DNA from: Bifidobacterium canis
GTDB lineage: Bacteria; Actinomycetota; Actinomycetes; Actinomycetales; Bifidobacteriaceae
DNA: 64,000 nucleotides
NCBI RefSeq assembly: GCF_009727065.1
Contig: NZ_WNLP01000003.1
Location: 124,001 to 188,000 of the forward strand
Reading direction: 5' to 3'
Below, one piece after another: positions 62,828-64,000 of the stretch. The number at the start of each line of letters is the position of its first letter. The stretch's first letter is position 1. The notes below the pieces were generated by a model. The model had not been told where the DNA came from. It saw nothing but the letters and a program-made list of their open reading frames with translations, and did not search any database. Made by a program: the position numbers and the translations under genes.

Positions 62828-63795
62828 ATGCAAACCAACACAGTCGCGCGCGAAAGCGATTCCGGCTCTCTCAACCAGCCGGTGGCGGGCGAGAAAGCCG
62901 ACAAAATCTTCCGCGCACTCGCATGGACGTGCGGCATTCTGATCCTCGTGGTTCTTGCAGCCGTCACCATCTTCCTGCTGATACAGGCGTGGCCTATCTT
63001 CGGTGACGAGGGCGTTTCCAAAGTCATCTCGAACTTCTCAGGCGGGCGCACATCCAGCTTCTGGGGCTACGTGCTGCCGCTGCTGTTCGGCACCGTGCTC
63101 GTCGCTGCGCTCGCACTGCTCCTCGCGTTCTTCGTGTCGATGGGCATCGCCTTGTTCATCACGTTCTATGCGCCGAAAAACTGGCGAGCGTGCTGAACTC
63201 GATCGTCGACCTGCTCGCCGCGATTCCCTCCGTCATCTATGGTTTGTGGGGCGGACTCGTGCTCGTGCCGTCGATCTTCCCGTTCTGGAACTGGGTGTCG
63301 AAAACGTTCGGCTGGATTCCTCTGTTCGCAGGTCCCGCCGCGAATCCTCCGCGCACGGTGGCCACCGTGTCGCTGGTGCTCGCCATCATGATCCTGCCGA
63401 TCATCACATCTATTTCGCGCGACATCTTCGCGCAGACTCCGAAACTGCAGCAGGAGGCGGCGCTCGGCTTGGGCGCCACGAAGTGGGAGATGATTCGCCT
63501 CGCCGTGCTGCCGTTCGGCAAGTCGGGCGTCATCTCCGCGTGCATGCTCGGCTTGGGTCGCGCGCTCGGTGAGACGATGGCCGTGCTGATGATTCTTTCG
63601 CCTGGACTCTCGTATTCGTTCCATCTGCTCAAGGCGTCGCAATCGCAGACGATCGCCGCGAACATCGCCGCGCAATACCCCGAGGCGAATTCGCTGGGCG
63701 TGAGCGTGCTGATCGGAACCGGCTTGGTGCTGTTCCTCATCACGTTCCTGGTGAATCTGCTGGCGCGACGCATCACTCGAAAGGCAGGTGCCTGA
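62828..63795 (+). CDS. pstC: Phosphate ABC transporter permease PstC, frameshifted as read
   Basis: One of two Pst membrane subunits. The first frame (from 62828) reaches FYAPK, where an A run (63176-63180, five A) appears one A short; the other frame continues LASVLNSIVDLLAAIPSVIY. Adding an A gives 322 residues with six membrane helices and the EAA loop QEAALGLGATKWEMIRLAVL. The start follows GTAAGGACTC. The stop overlaps the pstA start (TGATG). As read, two partial frames overlap at 63190-63196. Confidence 0.88.
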
Positions 63796-64000
63796 TGAGC
63801 AAAACCAATCACGCCGCCGACGCGCGCAAAAAAGACGCCGCCGAAGATCTGTTCCTCGAGCAAATGTCGCACCAGCGCGAGGTCGACGCGCAGCAAGGGG
63901 AGGACGATGGCACGCTGGCGTTCGCGCCGAACATCGATTTCGACAAATTCAAGCCGTCGCGTTCCTCGCTCGCCGCTCGCAAACGTAAGAACATACTGAT
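63795..64000 (+). CDS. pstA: Phosphate ABC transporter permease PstA (partial, runs off the window)
   Basis: ATG 63795 overlaps the pstC stop. The 68 codons available begin MSKTNHAADARKKDAAEDLF and are hydrophilic, ending RSSLAARKRKNIL, consistent with a cytoplasmic N-terminal extension before the first helix. The identification as PstA rests mainly on position and coupling after pstC; no permease helix is inside the window. Another short frame over 63788-63988 is a shadow. Confidence 0.7.
   Translation, partial: MSKTNHAADARKKDAAEDLFLEQMSHQREVDAQQGEDDGTLAFAPNIDFDKFKPSRSSLAARKRKNIL

Overview
The window is a contiguous piece of a Bifidobacterium chromosome. The evidence for the genus is a single giant type I fatty acid synthase (about 3,100 residues) beside a fused biotin carboxylase/biotin carrier gene, a carboxyltransferase gene and BirA/BioY; the order tRNA-Trp, secE, nusG, rplK, rplA; a NusG with a long acidic N-terminus; fairly high GC; a sortase-dependent pilus cluster; and GH36/ABC/LacI sugar loci. 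I cannot name the species.

Layout. 1-3.1 kb: tRNA-Trp and the secE-nusG / rplK-rplA transcription-translation block. 3.2-19.8 kb: lipid synthesis, with a PucR/FasR-type regulator, birA, bioY (opposite strand), accBC, accD, fas and acpS, then tRNA-Gly. 19.8-25.3 kb: a membrane protein, a lactate dehydrogenase-like enzyme, rpsO and pnp. 25.4-35.3 kb: a LacI-controlled glycan locus made of a divergent repressor, GH36 alpha-galactosidase, ABC binding protein, two permeases and a large surface GH16 enzyme with F5/8-type domains. 35.4-38.4 kb: lemA plus a DUF2207 membrane protein. 38.4-38.9 kb: a gene-free block of hairpins and degenerate 21-bp repeats. 38.9-43.0 kb: nrdHIEF (minus strand) with two NrdR boxes. 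43.3-50.7 kb: aldo/keto reductase, U32 protein, YfiH-type protein, ispD, pcp, and a DivIVA-like coiled-coil protein. 50.7-56.6 kb: an AT-richer sortase-dependent pilus cluster preceded by a near-ideal CRP/GlxR-type site. 56.6-64 kb: pepC, two tandem DAHP synthases, MTA/SAH nucleosidase, and pstS-pstC-pstA (pstA runs off the end).

How it fits together. BioY imports biotin, BirA attaches it to AccBC, AccBC/AccD make malonyl-CoA, Fas polymerises it, and AcpS arms the Fas acyl carrier domain: one module, probably watched by the PucR-type regulator. In the glycan locus the GH16 enzyme should cut a polymer outside the cell, the ABC system should import the product, and the alpha-galactosidase should trim it inside. 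I see no ABC ATPase here, so a shared one elsewhere is implied.

Caution. Six genes (acpS, one sugar permease, the DivIVA-like gene, the pilus tip pilin, the sortase, pstC) each carry exactly one single-base frameshift, mostly in short runs of one base, with an intact family frame continuing after it. Because acpS should be indispensable for a type I Fas, sequence error is the simplest explanation, and I give the repaired spans. No rRNA, CRISPR array, transposase or prophage is seen.
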